Assembly: GCF_014218335.1 (NCBI RefSeq)
Contig: NZ_AP023367.1
Location: forward strand, 4,149,501-4,213,500
Source of the DNA: Anaerocolumna cellulosilytica
GTDB taxonomy: Bacteria; Bacillota; Clostridia; Lachnospirales; Lachnospiraceae
Reading direction: 5' to 3'
Length of the DNA stretch: 64,000 bases
Positions 9,822 through 19,390 of this stretch are shown piece after piece. The translations under genes and the position numbers were made by a program. Position 1 is the stretch's first letter. The number at the start of each line of letters is the position of its first letter. The notes under the pieces are model-generated. The model saw only the letters and a list, made by a program, of their open reading frames with translations, ran no database searches and was not told the origin of the DNA.

Positions 9822-11531
9822 TTGGATCAAGATTGCAGAGATTTTATTTTAAATGAAGATTACACCGATTTGATTTTTCAGTCCGGCCAGCTGCTGGAAC
9901 GGTTTACATCTTCGATAACCGGTACCTGTCAGACTCGGCTAAATAATACCCATAACGTTGTCTATACTCCCATCACCAGTCTGCCTGAAAATCTAATTCA
10001 GGAATATGGTTATGGTGTCCTTCCAAGCTGTTTCGGTTTACTGGATACAGGAAGCCTTGAAGCATCAGGTGTCACCAGAATACGTAACATCCCGGCATTT
10101 AATCTTCGAGGGGATGGTATATTAATTGGTATCATTGATACTGGTATAGATTACAGACACGAAGCCTTCCGCAAAGCAGACGGCACCTCAAAAATTATTT
10201 CAATCTGGGATCAGACAATTCAAACCGGGCCTGCTCCGGAAGGCTTTTTTTATGGCACCGAGTACACCCAGGAACAGATAAATCTTGCCCTGCAAAGCGA
10301 AGATCCTCTCTCAGTTGTGCAAAGCATTGATACGGAGGGACACGGTACTTTTTTGGCCGGTATTGCTGCTGGTACACCAAATGACGCTAACAACTTTGCC
10401 GGAGTGGTGCCGGAAGCTGAAATCATCGTTGTGAAGCTGAAACAGGCAAAGCCTTATCTTCGTAATTTTTTTCTTATTCCTCAGGATGTTGTGTGCTTTC
10501 AAGAAACGGATATCATATTTGGAATTAATTATCTTCTGGATGTTTCCTCCCGCCTTAGCAGACCCATCAGTATCTGTATCGGTTTTGGCACCTCTCAGGG
10601 TGCTCATGATGAACGGGGTGTTTTAAGCTCTTACCTGTCCCTGGTGGCTGATGCCAGAGGTGTAGGGGTTACAATTGGAGGAGGCAATGAAGGTAACAGA
10701 GGTCACCATTTTCAAGGTACAGTAACAAACGGAGCTGAGTTTGTTACTGTTGAACTTCGAGTAGGAGCCGATAATTTAGGATTTTCCATGGAGCTGTGGG
10801 GTGATGCTCCTAGTACCTTCTCTATTGATATACTCTCTCCCACTGGTGAGTTTATACCAAGAATTCCCGCCAGACTTGGTGAAACCAGAGTAATTCGATT
10901 CATTTTTGAAAATACTGTTATCTTCGTGGATTACGAATTGGTAGAATCCCAGACCGGAGACCAGCTAATTTTGATGCGCTTTCAAGCTCCTACCGAAGGA
11001 ATCTGGCGTTTTCGAGTATACTCAAGCAGTGACCTGGCTGCAAATTTTCATATATGGCTCCCTATAACAAATTTTTTAGATTCGGATACTTTCTTTACTG
11101 AACCAAGCCCCTATACAACGCTTACCTCTCCTGCCAATACTCTGATTCCTATTATTGTTACAGCCTATGACTATACCAATGACAGCCTGTATATCAACGC
11201 CAGCAGAGGTTTTACCAGAAATAACAATATAAATCCGGACCTGGCTGCACCAGGGGTTAATTTAATCGGACCTGATTTGAATAATAGTTATACCACGAGC
11301 AGCGGCACTAGCTTATCGGCTGCTCATACTACAGGAATAGCCGCTATGGTCTTACAATGGAGCCAGTCATCTGGTACTTTTGCACAAGTAGATAGCGTAG
11401 AAATAAAAAATCTTTTGTTGCGAGGTGCCAAAAGAGACCCAAACCTCTCTTATCCAAACAGAGAATGGGGCTATGGAATACTCGATATCTATAGCTCCTT
11501 TAACAGCTTACGGGGTGATACCCAACCCTAA
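9822..11531 (+). CDS. Subtilisin-like serine protease of the clostridial Csp (germination) type
   Basis: 569 residues, S8 family. Catalytic Asp106 (IGIIDTG), His174 (TEGHGTFLAG) and Ser497 (SGTSLSA) are all present, so it should be active, unlike the pseudoprotease CspC. A beta-rich insert of about 170 residues (300-470), between the oxyanion-hole region and the serine, is the jelly-roll expected of Csp proteins. In C. perfringens and C. difficile, CspB-type proteases cleave pro-SleC to trigger cortex hydrolysis; a SleC homologue lies at 19391-20725 in this window. The start is TTG with GGAG 8 bases upstream; the nearby ATG at 9814 is out of frame. Clostridia carry several paralogues, so the exact role is uncertain. 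Confidence 0.8.
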   Translation: MDQDCRDFILNEDYTDLIFQSGQLLERFTSSITGTCQTRLNNTHNVVYTPITSLPENLIQEYGYGVLPSCFGLLDTGSLEASGVTRIRNIPAFNLRGDGILIGIIDTGIDYRHEAFRKADGTSKIISIWDQTIQTGPAPEGFFYGTEYTQEQINLALQSEDPLSVVQSIDTEGHGTFLAGIAAGTPNDANNFAGVVPEAEIIVVKLKQAKPYLRNFFLIPQDVVCFQETDIIFGINYLLDVSSRLSRPISICIGFGTSQGAHDERGVLSSYLSLVADARGVGVTIGGGNEGNRGHHFQGTVTNGAEFVTVELRVGADNLGFSMELWGDAPSTFSIDILSPTGEFIPRIPARLGETRVIRFIFENTVIFVDYELVESQTGDQLILMRFQAPTEGIWRFRVYSSSDLAANFHIWLPITNFLDSDTFFTEPSPYTTLTSPANTLIPIIVTAYDYTNDSLYINASRGFTRNNNINPDLAAPGVNLIGPDLNNSYTTSSGTSLSAAHTTGIAAMVLQWSQSSGTFAQVDSVEIKNLLLRGAKRDPNLSYPNREWGYGILDIYSSFNSLRGDTQP

Positions 11532-11687
11532 GAATTGCTTGCTTTCATTTTACAAAAGTAAGAACCTATTTTAGAACTTCACATACAATATAGTATACAT
11601 ATCTGTTTAGAATGATATACTTAACCCATTAAAACATATCTGCCTGTGGCTCAAAGCTTGCAGGTCTGGAAAGGCGTGGATATTTAT

Positions 11688-12773
11688 ATGAATTTTGATT
11701 CTAAAGTAATTCATGGTGGTATCTCTGAGGATGAAACCACCGGTGCTGTTAATGTACCTATCTATCAAACTTCTACATACAGACAACCAGAAGTAGGGAA
11801 ACATAAAGGTTTTGAATATTCCAGGACAAAAAATCCAACCAGATATGCTCTTGAGACCTTGGCAGCCGAACTTGAAGGCGGACTAACCGGTTTTGCATTT
11901 GCCTCCGGACTTGCTGCTTTATCCACAGTTCTACTCTTATTCAAGGCCGGAGACCATATTATACTTTCTGATGATGTTTACGGCGGAACCTTTCGTGTAG
12001 TTGACAAAGTATTTACAAATCTCTCAATCTCCTATACTTCAGTGGACACCAGCAATCTGGACTTATTAGAACAAGCAATAAAAGCGGAAACAAAAGCCAT
12101 ATTTATAGAATCTCCTACCAATCCCCTTATGAAACTTACGGATTTGAGGGCGGTTGCTGCACTTGGTAAAAGATATGGCTTACTTACGGTGGTAGATAAT
12201 ACCTTTTTTACACCCTATCTTCAAAGACCTTTGGAAGACGGTATTGATATTGTAATTCACAGCGCCACTAAGTATCTGGGAGGACATAGTGATGTGGTTG
12301 GAGGGCTTGTAGTGGTAAACCATCCGGATTTAGCGGAAAGGCTCCAATTTTTGCAAAATGCGGTTGGTGCTATACTGGGACCTCAGGATAGTTGGCTCTT
12401 AATACGGGGTATCAAAACCTTGTCCCTTCGTATGGAAAAATCTCAGGAGAATGCAAAAAAAATTGTAGAATACCTAAAAAATATGAAAAAAGTTAGTAAG
12501 ATCTATTACCCCGGTAAAGGTTCTATGATTTCTTTTGAACTTGATTCTGCTGAATCTGCCCGAACTTTATTAAATCAGGTAAAAATGATTGCTCTGGCAG
12601 AAAGTCTTGGAGGAGTGGAAAGCTTAATCTCTCTTCCAGCAGCTATGACCCATGCCTCCATTCCAAAAGAAAAGCGTGAGGCTTTGGGCATCAAAGACAG
12701 CCTTGTCCGCCTTTCTGTGGGAATTGAAGCCTTTGAAGATATAATTGCAGATATAGAAAGAGGTTTATTATAA
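11688..12773 (+). CDS. mccB: Cystathionine gamma-lyase / trans-sulfuration PLP enzyme (MccB-like)
   Basis: 361 residues, Cys/Met-metabolism PLP family. The N-terminus is typical (FDSKVIHGG, PIYQTSTYRQ); the PLP lysine is in HSATKYLGGHSD and the C-terminus reads LVRLSVGIEAFEDIIADIE. Start ATG 11688 was preferred over an in-frame GTG at 11646 because MNFDSKVIHGG is the usual family start. Compared with my memory of the family, the segment after IYYPG is shortened by roughly 15-18 residues: YYPG runs almost directly into MISFEL. It sits directly upstream of the mccA fusion, as in the ubiG-mccB-mccA operon of C. acetobutylicum, so cystathionine cleavage to cysteine is the likely role. Cystathionine gamma-synthase is the alternative. 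Confidence 0.8.
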   Translation: MNFDSKVIHGGISEDETTGAVNVPIYQTSTYRQPEVGKHKGFEYSRTKNPTRYALETLAAELEGGLTGFAFASGLAALSTVLLLFKAGDHIILSDDVYGGTFRVVDKVFTNLSISYTSVDTSNLDLLEQAIKAETKAIFIESPTNPLMKLTDLRAVAALGKRYGLLTVVDNTFFTPYLQRPLEDGIDIVIHSATKYLGGHSDVVGGLVVVNHPDLAERLQFLQNAVGAILGPQDSWLLIRGIKTLSLRMEKSQENAKKIVEYLKNMKKVSKIYYPGKGSMISFELDSAESARTLLNQVKMIALAESLGGVESLISLPAAMTHASIPKEKREALGIKDSLVRLSVGIEAFEDIIADIERGLL

Positions 12774-12833
12774 CCTAATGGAAGGAGCTAGAAAGCAACC
12801 CCACACTTATCTTACGTGTGCCATGCAAAAACT

Positions 12834-14501
12834 ATGAACTATTATAAGGATATCAGAGAATTAATTGGTAATACCCCACTTTTACAGTTAAATAATCTTA
12901 CCTCCTATCCTACTATTAATCTTTTTGGCAAGCTGGAGTTTTATAATCCCGGTGGAAGCATAAAAGACAGGGTAGGATTAAAGATACTTACTGCCGCAAA
13001 AGAACAAGGACTTCTTAAACCCGGTTATACTATTATAGAGGCTACTGCCGGTAATACCGGTCTTGGGCTTGCTATTGCCGCATTTGAGATGGGTTATAAG
13101 CTTAAACTATTCATTCCTGAAAAGTTTTCTATGGAAAAACAAATTCTGATGCATGCTCTAGGAGCCGAAATTATACCAACTCCATCAGAAGAAGGCATTG
13201 AGGGTGCTATGAAACGAGCGGCTGCGTTCGGAAAAGAGCTCCCAAATGTGTTTTTGCCAAAGCAGTTTGAAAATGAATTGAATGTGCAGGCACACCGAAT
13301 TACCGGTAAAGAAATTTATGACGCTCTTGATGGTAACGTTGACATCTTAGTGGCAGGAGCAGGTTCCGGAGGAACAATTGTAGGTATATCTTCTTATATA
13401 AAAGAACAAAAACCAAATGTGAAAATTGTTCTAGCAGATCCAGTAGGTTCCATCCTAGGTGGAGGTGCAAAAGGCACTTATCATATTGAAGGCATTGGGA
13501 ACCACTTTATTCCAAAAATTTTCGATGCATCTTGTATTGATGAAGTAGAAAAAATATCAGATGAGGAAGCTTGGTACTATGCGCAGCTGCTAGGTAAAAA
13601 GGAAGGAATTCTAGCAGGTTTTTCCTCCGGTGCGGCCATTGCTGCAGCAGTAAAACAGGCCTATAAAGAAGGGATTAAAAACCGGGCAGAAAACCATACA
13701 AATACCACCAATAACTCTGACTTACAAAGACCTTTAAATATTGTGGCCGTTCTCCCAGACAGAGGAGACCGGTATTTTAGTCAAAAATTATATGATACCG
13801 ATGTGAACTTAGCAGATCAGAAATTTAACTTTTTATTTGACAGTTGGTCAGACTCCTATGACCGTACCGTCTATGAAGACCGTGGAGAATATAAAGAAGT
13901 CTTTGAAGACTATCAATTGATATTAGATACTATTGCTGCAGAAATAAAAAGAAAGAACGATTCCTTGGTTCTGGACATCGGTTCAGGTACCGGCAACCTT
14001 TCCTTTGCTGCTAGAAAGCTGGGTTACCAGGTTATAGGACTTGAGCCTAATATAAAGATGCGCTCCATATCCAAGAAAAAATACCCTGACCTTACGGTAC
14101 TGGAAGGTGGCTTCCTAAACATTCCCCTTGAGAATAACAGTCTGGATGTAATAATAAGCAGTTATGCATTTCACCATCTGAGTAACGATGATAAGGCAGA
14201 TGCTGCTAAGGTTTTTTATGAAAAATTAAAACCCGATGGAAAAGTTATTCTCGCTGACACTATCTATGAAAGTCCAGAAATAAGGGATGTATTATTGGCT
14301 GACAGCATAGAAAAACAATATCTTTCTCTGGCAGAAGATTTAAAAACAGAATATTATACGACACAGGAGGTACTTACAGAACTCTTTAAAGAGGCAGGTT
14401 TTTTAGTAACCTATCAGAGAATGAATAAATTTGTATGGATATTAACTGCTATTAAAAAGAAGGAATACATTCTTCTAGAAGAAGTAAAAGGTAATGAGTA
14501 A
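12834..14501 (+). CDS. mccA: Fusion of cystathionine beta-synthase (MccA) and SAM methyltransferase (YrrT/UbiG type)
   Basis: 555 residues in two modules. Residues 1 to about 320 are a PLP beta-replacement enzyme: PLP lysine in GGSIKDRVG (Lys44), EATAGNTG and GAGSGGTIVG. The rest, from FNFLFDSWSDSYDRTVYED onward, is a class I methyltransferase with the SAM loop LDIGSGTGN (about 380-388), closely resembling B. subtilis YrrT. YrrT, MccA and MccB are separate proteins of one methionine-to-cysteine operon in B. subtilis, as are UbiG, MccB and MccA in C. acetobutylicum. Here two are one polypeptide with no stop or frame change between them. A Shine-Dalgarno-like GGAAGGAG lies about 45 bases before the ATG, with a CACAC/GTGTG hairpin between; an in-frame GTG at 12816 is the alternative start. 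Confidence 0.85.
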   Translation: MNYYKDIRELIGNTPLLQLNNLTSYPTINLFGKLEFYNPGGSIKDRVGLKILTAAKEQGLLKPGYTIIEATAGNTGLGLAIAAFEMGYKLKLFIPEKFSMEKQILMHALGAEIIPTPSEEGIEGAMKRAAAFGKELPNVFLPKQFENELNVQAHRITGKEIYDALDGNVDILVAGAGSGGTIVGISSYIKEQKPNVKIVLADPVGSILGGGAKGTYHIEGIGNHFIPKIFDASCIDEVEKISDEEAWYYAQLLGKKEGILAGFSSGAAIAAAVKQAYKEGIKNRAENHTNTTNNSDLQRPLNIVAVLPDRGDRYFSQKLYDTDVNLADQKFNFLFDSWSDSYDRTVYEDRGEYKEVFEDYQLILDTIAAEIKRKNDSLVLDIGSGTGNLSFAARKLGYQVIGLEPNIKMRSISKKKYPDLTVLEGGFLNIPLENNSLDVIISSYAFHHLSNDDKADAAKVFYEKLKPDGKVILADTIYESPEIRDVLLADSIEKQYLSLAEDLKTEYYTTQEVLTELFKEAGFLVTYQRMNKFVWILTAIKKKEYILLEEVKGNE

Positions 14502-14507
14502 AAAGAT

Positions 14508-14562
14508 GACTGTCCGATTGCCCTATCCCCAGCGACTAAGGCTTTCTGACAGTCTCTTCTTA
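14508..14562 (+). terminator. Probable terminator of the mccBA operon
   Basis: GACTGTC (14508-14514) pairs with GACAGTC (14548-14554), followed by the T-rich TCTTCTTATTT. The loop is long (33 bases). It lies immediately after the stop codon of the fusion gene. Confidence 0.45.
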
Positions 14563-14702
14563 TTTATACATATTATATGCTTGAATTTTATACTTACTTA
14601 AGGAGTACACACTACTAACCATCTCATAAATATATGATTACATATTTCATGCTTCTCTACACACTGCATTAATTGCAACAAATTTGCCTGCTGTAATATC
14701 AA

Positions 14703-17700
14703 CTACAGTTTTGATATATCTATTAAGGAAATGTTGTCTATATCCGCATTTTCCAAGCTGGTTACTAAAGCATTGGCAGTATCTAGAGAGGTTAAGCAAG
14801 TTACTCCGGTCTCAATAGAGGTTCTGCGGATTAAGAAACCATCTCTTGATTTATCTCGTCCCTGTGTTGGTGTGTCAATTACCAGATCTATTTCATGTCC
14901 GAGAATTAAATCGATAATGGTAGGTGCTTCTTTATCTAGCTTATTAACAGGTATGGCTTTTACTCCATTTTCGTTCAAAGCTTTTGCTGTACTTCTGGTT
15001 GCATATATTTCATAGCCAAGTTTCTTAAATCTCTTACCTACTTCTACTGCTTCCAGTTTATCGGAATCTTTCACAGTTATAATCATCTTCTTGTGCTTTG
15101 GAAGATTGATTCCTGCTCCCAAGAAAGCTTTATATAACGCTTCATTAAAGGTCTTTGCAATTCCTAAACATTCTCCGGTTGATTTCATTTCCGGTCCTAA
15201 GCTGATGTCAGCACCATACAACTTTTCAAAAGAGAACACCGGCATCTTAATAGCAATATAATCCGCATTGGGGGCAAGTCCGGTTCCATAACCTAAATCC
15301 TTTAACTTCTGTCCCAGAATAACATTGGAAGCCAGTCCGACAATTGGAATTCCGGTTACCTTACTGATATAAGGTACGGTACGGCTGGAACGAGGATTTA
15401 CCTCTATTACATAAACTTCTTCATTATATACAATAAACTGAATGTTGATTAATCCGATCACATGTAATGATTTTGCCAGCTTCCTGGTATAATCTACGAT
15501 AACATTTTGTATCTTTGGGGTGATATTTTGTACCGGATATACAGATATACTATCTCCTGAGTGGATACCTGCTCGCTCCACATGCTCCATAATACCCGGT
15601 ATCAGAATATCTTCTCCGTCACATACGGCATCAACTTCCATTTCCTTACCCATGAGATATTTGTCTACAAGAATAGGATGTTCTTGTACATTCAAATTGA
15701 TGATGTCCATAAATTCCCTGATATCTTCATCACTTATGGCAATCTGCATACCCTGTCCACCAAGTACATAGGAAGGTCTAACTAAAACTGGATATCCCAG
15801 CTCGTTAGCAACTACAATCGCTTCTTCCGTTGTATAAACAGTCTTTCCTGCGGGTCTAGGTATACAGCATTCCTCTAGAATAGCATCAAACAACTCCCTG
15901 TCTTCTGCGGCATCCACATTCTCAGCGGAAGTACCAAGTATAGGAACACCCATCTTTAATAAACTTTCCGTTAACTTGATGGCTGTCTGTCCACCAAACT
16001 GTACAACGGCACCGTCGGGCTGCTCCAAGTCTACAATGCTTTCCACATCTTCAGGTGTTAATGGTTCAAAATATAACTTGTCAGCTATATCAAAATCCGT
16101 ACTTACAGTTTCAGGATTGTTGTTTACAATTATGGTTTCATAACCGGCTTTTCTAAGTGCCCATACGCTGTGAACGGAACAGTAATCGAATTCAATACCC
16201 TGACCGATACGAATTGGCCCAGAGCCCAATACCATTATCTTTTTCTTCTCTTTAACAGGAGTGACTTCATTGATACTGCCAAAGCTGGAATAATAGTACG
16301 GTGTGCTGGCTTCAAATTCTGCTGCACAGGTATCAACCATTTTGTAGGCCGGTGTAATCTTATATTCTTCCTTACGAAGCTTTCTGATTTCTGCAAGGCT
16401 CTTTCCAGTAAATTCTGCAATCACTCTGTCCGGAAATTCCAGGCGTTTTGCTTCTGCCAATAAATCTTCTGTTAATGGGTTTGTCTTTAATTCCTGCTCC
16501 ATCTCAACAAGTATTGCTATCTTATCTAAGAACCATTTATCTATCTTTGTAATATCATTGATTTCTTCAAAGGTTATTCCTCTTCTTATCGCTTCAGCTA
16601 TAACAAAGAGTCTTCTATCATCGATTAGATGCAGTTTTTCTCTGATATCTTCTATAGAATTCTTACTGTAATCACCGTAGCTTAAGCTATAGACATTCTG
16701 CTCTAACGAGCGAAGTGCCTTCATAAGTGCTCCTTCAAAATTAGTACAAATACTCATTACCTCACCGGTAGCTTTCATCTGCGTGGTTAAGGTTCTCTTT
16801 GCCATGATAAATTTATCAAAAGGCCACTTAGGAATCTTCACAACTACATAGTCCAGTGCAGGCTCAAAGCTTGCATATGTTTTACCAGTAATAGCGTTCT
16901 TTATTTCATCCAGATTATAACCTAAGGCAATCTTAGCAGCTACTTTAGCTATAGGATATCCGGTAGCTTTTGATGCTAAAGCAGAAGAACGGCTTACCCT
17001 GGGATTTACTTCGATAACACAGTACTCAAAGGTTTCAGGGTGTAAGGCGTACTGCACATTGCAGCCTCCCGTTATATTTAATTCTGTTATAATGTTAAGT
17101 GCTGAGGTTCTTAACATCTGGTATTCTTTATCGGATAGGGTCTGGGAAGGAGCTACTACAATACTATCTCCCGTATGAACACCTACCGGGTCAAGGTTCT
17201 CCATATTACAAACTGTAATACAGTTCCCCTGGTTATCTCGCATAACTTCATATTCAATTTCTTTCCAACCTGCAATACAGCGTTCAATTAAGCACTGTCC
17301 GACACGGCTAAGTCTTAAACCATTGGAGCATATTTCCTTTAACTGTTCTTCACTCTGGGCAATACCGCCGCCGCTTCCACCAAGAGTATACGCTGGACGA
17401 ACCACTACCGGATAGCCGATTGTAGCAGCAAAAGCCACTGCGTCAGGTACAGTAGTAACTACTGTACTGGGCGCACAGGGCTCCCCTATTTTTTCCATGG
17501 TTGTTTTGAATTCCAGACGGTCTTCTGCTTTTTTAATCGTTTCTGAGGTTGTACCGATTAATTTAACATGATTCTCTTTTAAAAAACCGGATTCCTCCAG
17601 TTCCATAGCAATATTAAGCGCAGCTTGTCCTCCCAGGGTAGGAAGTACACTATCCGGTTTCTCTTTTATTATTATCTTTTTTACAATGTCTGGGGTGAGT

Positions 17701-17903
17701 GGTTCGATATAAACCATGTCTGCGATGTCTTTATCGGTCATAATAGTAGCTGGATTGGAATTCACCAGTACTACAGTTATGCCTTCTTCTTTTAAGGAAC
17801 GGCAGGCTTGCGTACCTGCATAGTCGAATTCCGCTGCCTGACCGATAACAATAGGGCCGGAACCGATTACCAATACCTTTTTAATCTCTTCTATTCTTGG
17901 CAT
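14703..17903 (-). CDS. carB: Carbamoyl-phosphate synthase, large subunit
   Basis: 1066 residues, full length. Two homologous carbamoyl-phosphate synthase halves each carry an ATP-grasp domain: the first starts with [24 protein letters not shown], the second with [24 protein letters not shown] near residue 556. The last 130 or so residues form the methylglyoxal-synthase-like regulatory domain. It makes carbamoyl phosphate from bicarbonate, ATP and glutamine-derived ammonia for pyrimidine and arginine synthesis. The start ATG overlaps the carA stop (TAATG, one shared base), so the two are translationally coupled. Confidence 0.98.
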   Translation of the reverse strand: MPRIEEIKKVLVIGSGPIVIGQAAEFDYAGTQACRSLKEEGITVVLVNSNPATIMTDKDIADMVYIEPLTPDIVKKIIIKEKPDSVLPTLGGQAALNIAMELEESGFLKENHVKLIGTTSETIKKAEDRLEFKTTMEKIGEPCAPSTVVTTVPDAVAFAATIGYPVVVRPAYTLGGSGGGIAQSEEQLKEICSNGLRLSRVGQCLIERCIAGWKEIEYEVMRDNQGNCITVCNMENLDPVGVHTGDSIVVAPSQTLSDKEYQMLRTSALNIITELNITGGCNVQYALHPETFEYCVIEVNPRVSRSSALASKATGYPIAKVAAKIALGYNLDEIKNAITGKTYASFEPALDYVVVKIPKWPFDKFIMAKRTLTTQMKATGEVMSICTNFEGALMKALRSLEQNVYSLSYGDYSKNSIEDIREKLHLIDDRRLFVIAEAIRRGITFEEINDITKIDKWFLDKIAILVEMEQELKTNPLTEDLLAEAKRLEFPDRVIAEFTGKSLAEIRKLRKEEYKITPAYKMVDTCAAEFEASTPYYYSSFGSINEVTPVKEKKKIMVLGSGPIRIGQGIEFDYCSVHSVWALRKAGYETIIVNNNPETVSTDFDIADKLYFEPLTPEDVESIVDLEQPDGAVVQFGGQTAIKLTESLLKMGVPILGTSAENVDAAEDRELFDAILEECCIPRPAGKTVYTTEEAIVVANELGYPVLVRPSYVLGGQGMQIAISDEDIREFMDIINLNVQEHPILVDKYLMGKEMEVDAVCDGEDILIPGIMEHVERAGIHSGDSISVYPVQNITPKIQNVIVDYTRKLAKSLHVIGLINIQFIVYNEEVYVIEVNPRSSRTVPYISKVTGIPIVGLASNVILGQKLKDLGYGTGLAPNADYIAIKMPVFSFEKLYGADISLGPEMKSTGECLGIAKTFNEALYKAFLGAGINLPKHKKMIITVKDSDKLEAVEVGKRFKKLGYEIYATRSTAKALNENGVKAIPVNKLDKEAPTIIDLILGHEIDLVIDTPTQGRDKSRDGFLIRRTSIETGVTCLTSLDTANALVTSLENADIDNISLIDISKL

Positions 17904-19039
17904 TATTGTACCTCCATCATTTCAATAAACTCGTCAAAAAGAAACTCTGAATCCTGCGGACCTGCACATGCTTCCGGGTGGAATTGAACAGTAAATATAT
18001 TTTTTCCTAAATAACGATATCCTTCAATGGTTCCGTCGTTAGCATTGATAAAGCTTTTCTCAGCAACATCTGCCTTCATGGTTCCGTCTTCAACCACATA
18101 ACCATGATTCTGGGAAGAAATATATACTCTGCCGGTTTTTAAGTCTTTTACCGGATGGTTGGCACCTCTATGCCCATATTTTAATTTTTTAGTATCGCCG
18201 CCGTTGGCAAGAGCCATTAACTGATGTCCTAAGCAAATGGCAAAGATAGGAGTATTACTTTGATATAATTTCTTGATTTCTTCTATGATTTCTATACATT
18301 CCTTCGGATCTCCAGGACCATTTGATAGCATGATACCATCGGGATTTTCTTTTAATATTTCGTCTGCTTTTGTAAGTGCGGGATAAACAGTAACATCACA
18401 GCCTCTTTTTAATAAGCAATCTGTAATATTGTCCTTAGAACCATAATCCAGTAAAGCTACTTTAAAGTTACCTGTTTTATAAGGACGGGTTTTTAAACCG
18501 CTTCTTGCCTTTTGTGCATCTGTTGGAACAAATTCCTTTGCCAAAAAGGTCTTTTTCTCCTTGCAGGTTACTTTTTCAACCACTTTCTCTGTTTTGTGAC
18601 CTTTTAATTTTTGAATGACCTCTTCCAATGCAAAGTTACTATTGGTTGTAATCATACCGTTCATGGTACCTTTTTCCCTTAGGATTTTTGTTAATGCTCT
18701 GGTATCAATACCAGCAATTCCCGGAATATCCTTCTTTATCAGGAAGTCCGCTAGGGTATCCTCGCTACGGAAGTTACTTGGGCGCCGAGCAATTTCTCTT
18801 ACAATATATCCGTCTACCCATGGCTTTTTCGATTCCATATCTTCATAACAGATTCCGTAATTACCAATTAACGGATAGGTCATAACAACCGCCTGGCCTG
18901 CATAAGACGGGTCCGTCAACACCTCGAGATATCCTGTCATTGAGGTGTTAAATACTATTTCACTAATCATATCTCGTGTCGAACCTATACTTGTCCCTGT
19001 GAAAACATTACCGTCTTCTAGTATTAGATAAGCTTTCAT
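17903..19039 (-). CDS. carA: Carbamoyl-phosphate synthase, small (glutaminase) subunit
   Basis: 378 residues. The N-terminal CPSase small-chain domain begins [13 protein letters not shown]; the C-terminal class I glutamine amidotransferase domain has the nucleophile in [10 protein letters not shown] and His/Glu in FHPEA. It supplies ammonia to CarB. ATG 19039 was chosen over an in-frame GTG at 19048 because AGGTGG lies at good spacing and family members start MKAYL. It is first in a two-gene operon with carB. A leader hairpin upstream suggests attenuation control. Confidence 0.97.
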   Translation of the reverse strand: MKAYLILEDGNVFTGTSIGSTRDMISEIVFNTSMTGYLEVLTDPSYAGQAVVMTYPLIGNYGICYEDMESKKPWVDGYIVREIARRPSNFRSEDTLADFLIKKDIPGIAGIDTRALTKILREKGTMNGMITTNSNFALEEVIQKLKGHKTEKVVEKVTCKEKKTFLAKEFVPTDAQKARSGLKTRPYKTGNFKVALLDYGSKDNITDCLLKRGCDVTVYPALTKADEILKENPDGIMLSNGPGDPKECIEIIEEIKKLYQSNTPIFAICLGHQLMALANGGDTKKLKYGHRGANHPVKDLKTGRVYISSQNHGYVVEDGTMKADVAEKSFINANDGTIEGYRYLGKNIFTVQFHPEACAGPQDSEFLFDEFIEMMEVQ

Positions 19040-19126
19040 AACTTCCACCTGTTCCTTTCAAATAATGTAGCAACCTTTACTTCTGTAGTCAAACCATGCT
19101 GCTATGTTGCATTTGCCCGTAAAAAT

Positions 19127-19223
19127 AAGTATACCTATAGTAAAACGGTATACTTCTTACACAAATCAGGCCTACAGATACCCAAATTGTTAGTATTCTA
19201 TCATATCTCTTATTAAAATACAA
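19127..19223 (-). promoter_or_regulatory. carAB promoter and leader hairpin
   Basis: On the minus strand TTGTAT (19223-19218), 17 bases, TAGAAT (19200-19195) forms a plausible promoter. About 40 bases into the transcript a perfect 9-bp hairpin AAGTATACC/GGTATACTT (arms 19147-19155 and 19127-19135) is followed by ATTTTT, which looks like an attenuator. An upstream TCTGTAG can pair with a downstream CTACAGA, a possible alternative structure. No PyrR-loop consensus was recognised. The rest of the gap between the promoter and the sleC terminator (19224-19320) is extremely AT-rich and shows nothing else. Confidence 0.45.
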
Positions 19224-19320
19224 GCATTTTTTATTTTTTATTCCATCTAATTATTATTCATATTTTTTTATAATTATAAATTAAATTTTATAATTTAGCA
19301 AGCTTATTTTAAAGAAAAAT

Positions 19321-19373
19321 TTAAAAAAATAGTACCAAAGCATTTATGGTTTCCACTCATGTTTTGGTACTAT
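19321..19373 (-). terminator. Intrinsic terminator of sleC
   Basis: On the minus strand, AATAGTACCAAA pairs with TTTGGTACTATT (arms at 19363-19373 and 19329-19339), followed by a run of T residues and T-rich sequence. It lies 18 bases past the sleC stop. Confidence 0.85.
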
Positions 19374-19390
19374 TAAAAGCAATCCGTTAC

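Noticed and set aside
11532-11687. Expected T-box or S-box before the mccB/mccA operon
   Set aside because: The known clostridial ubiG-mccBA operon is controlled by such elements, but the 156-base leader shows neither the T-box AGGGTGG core nor S-box motifs.
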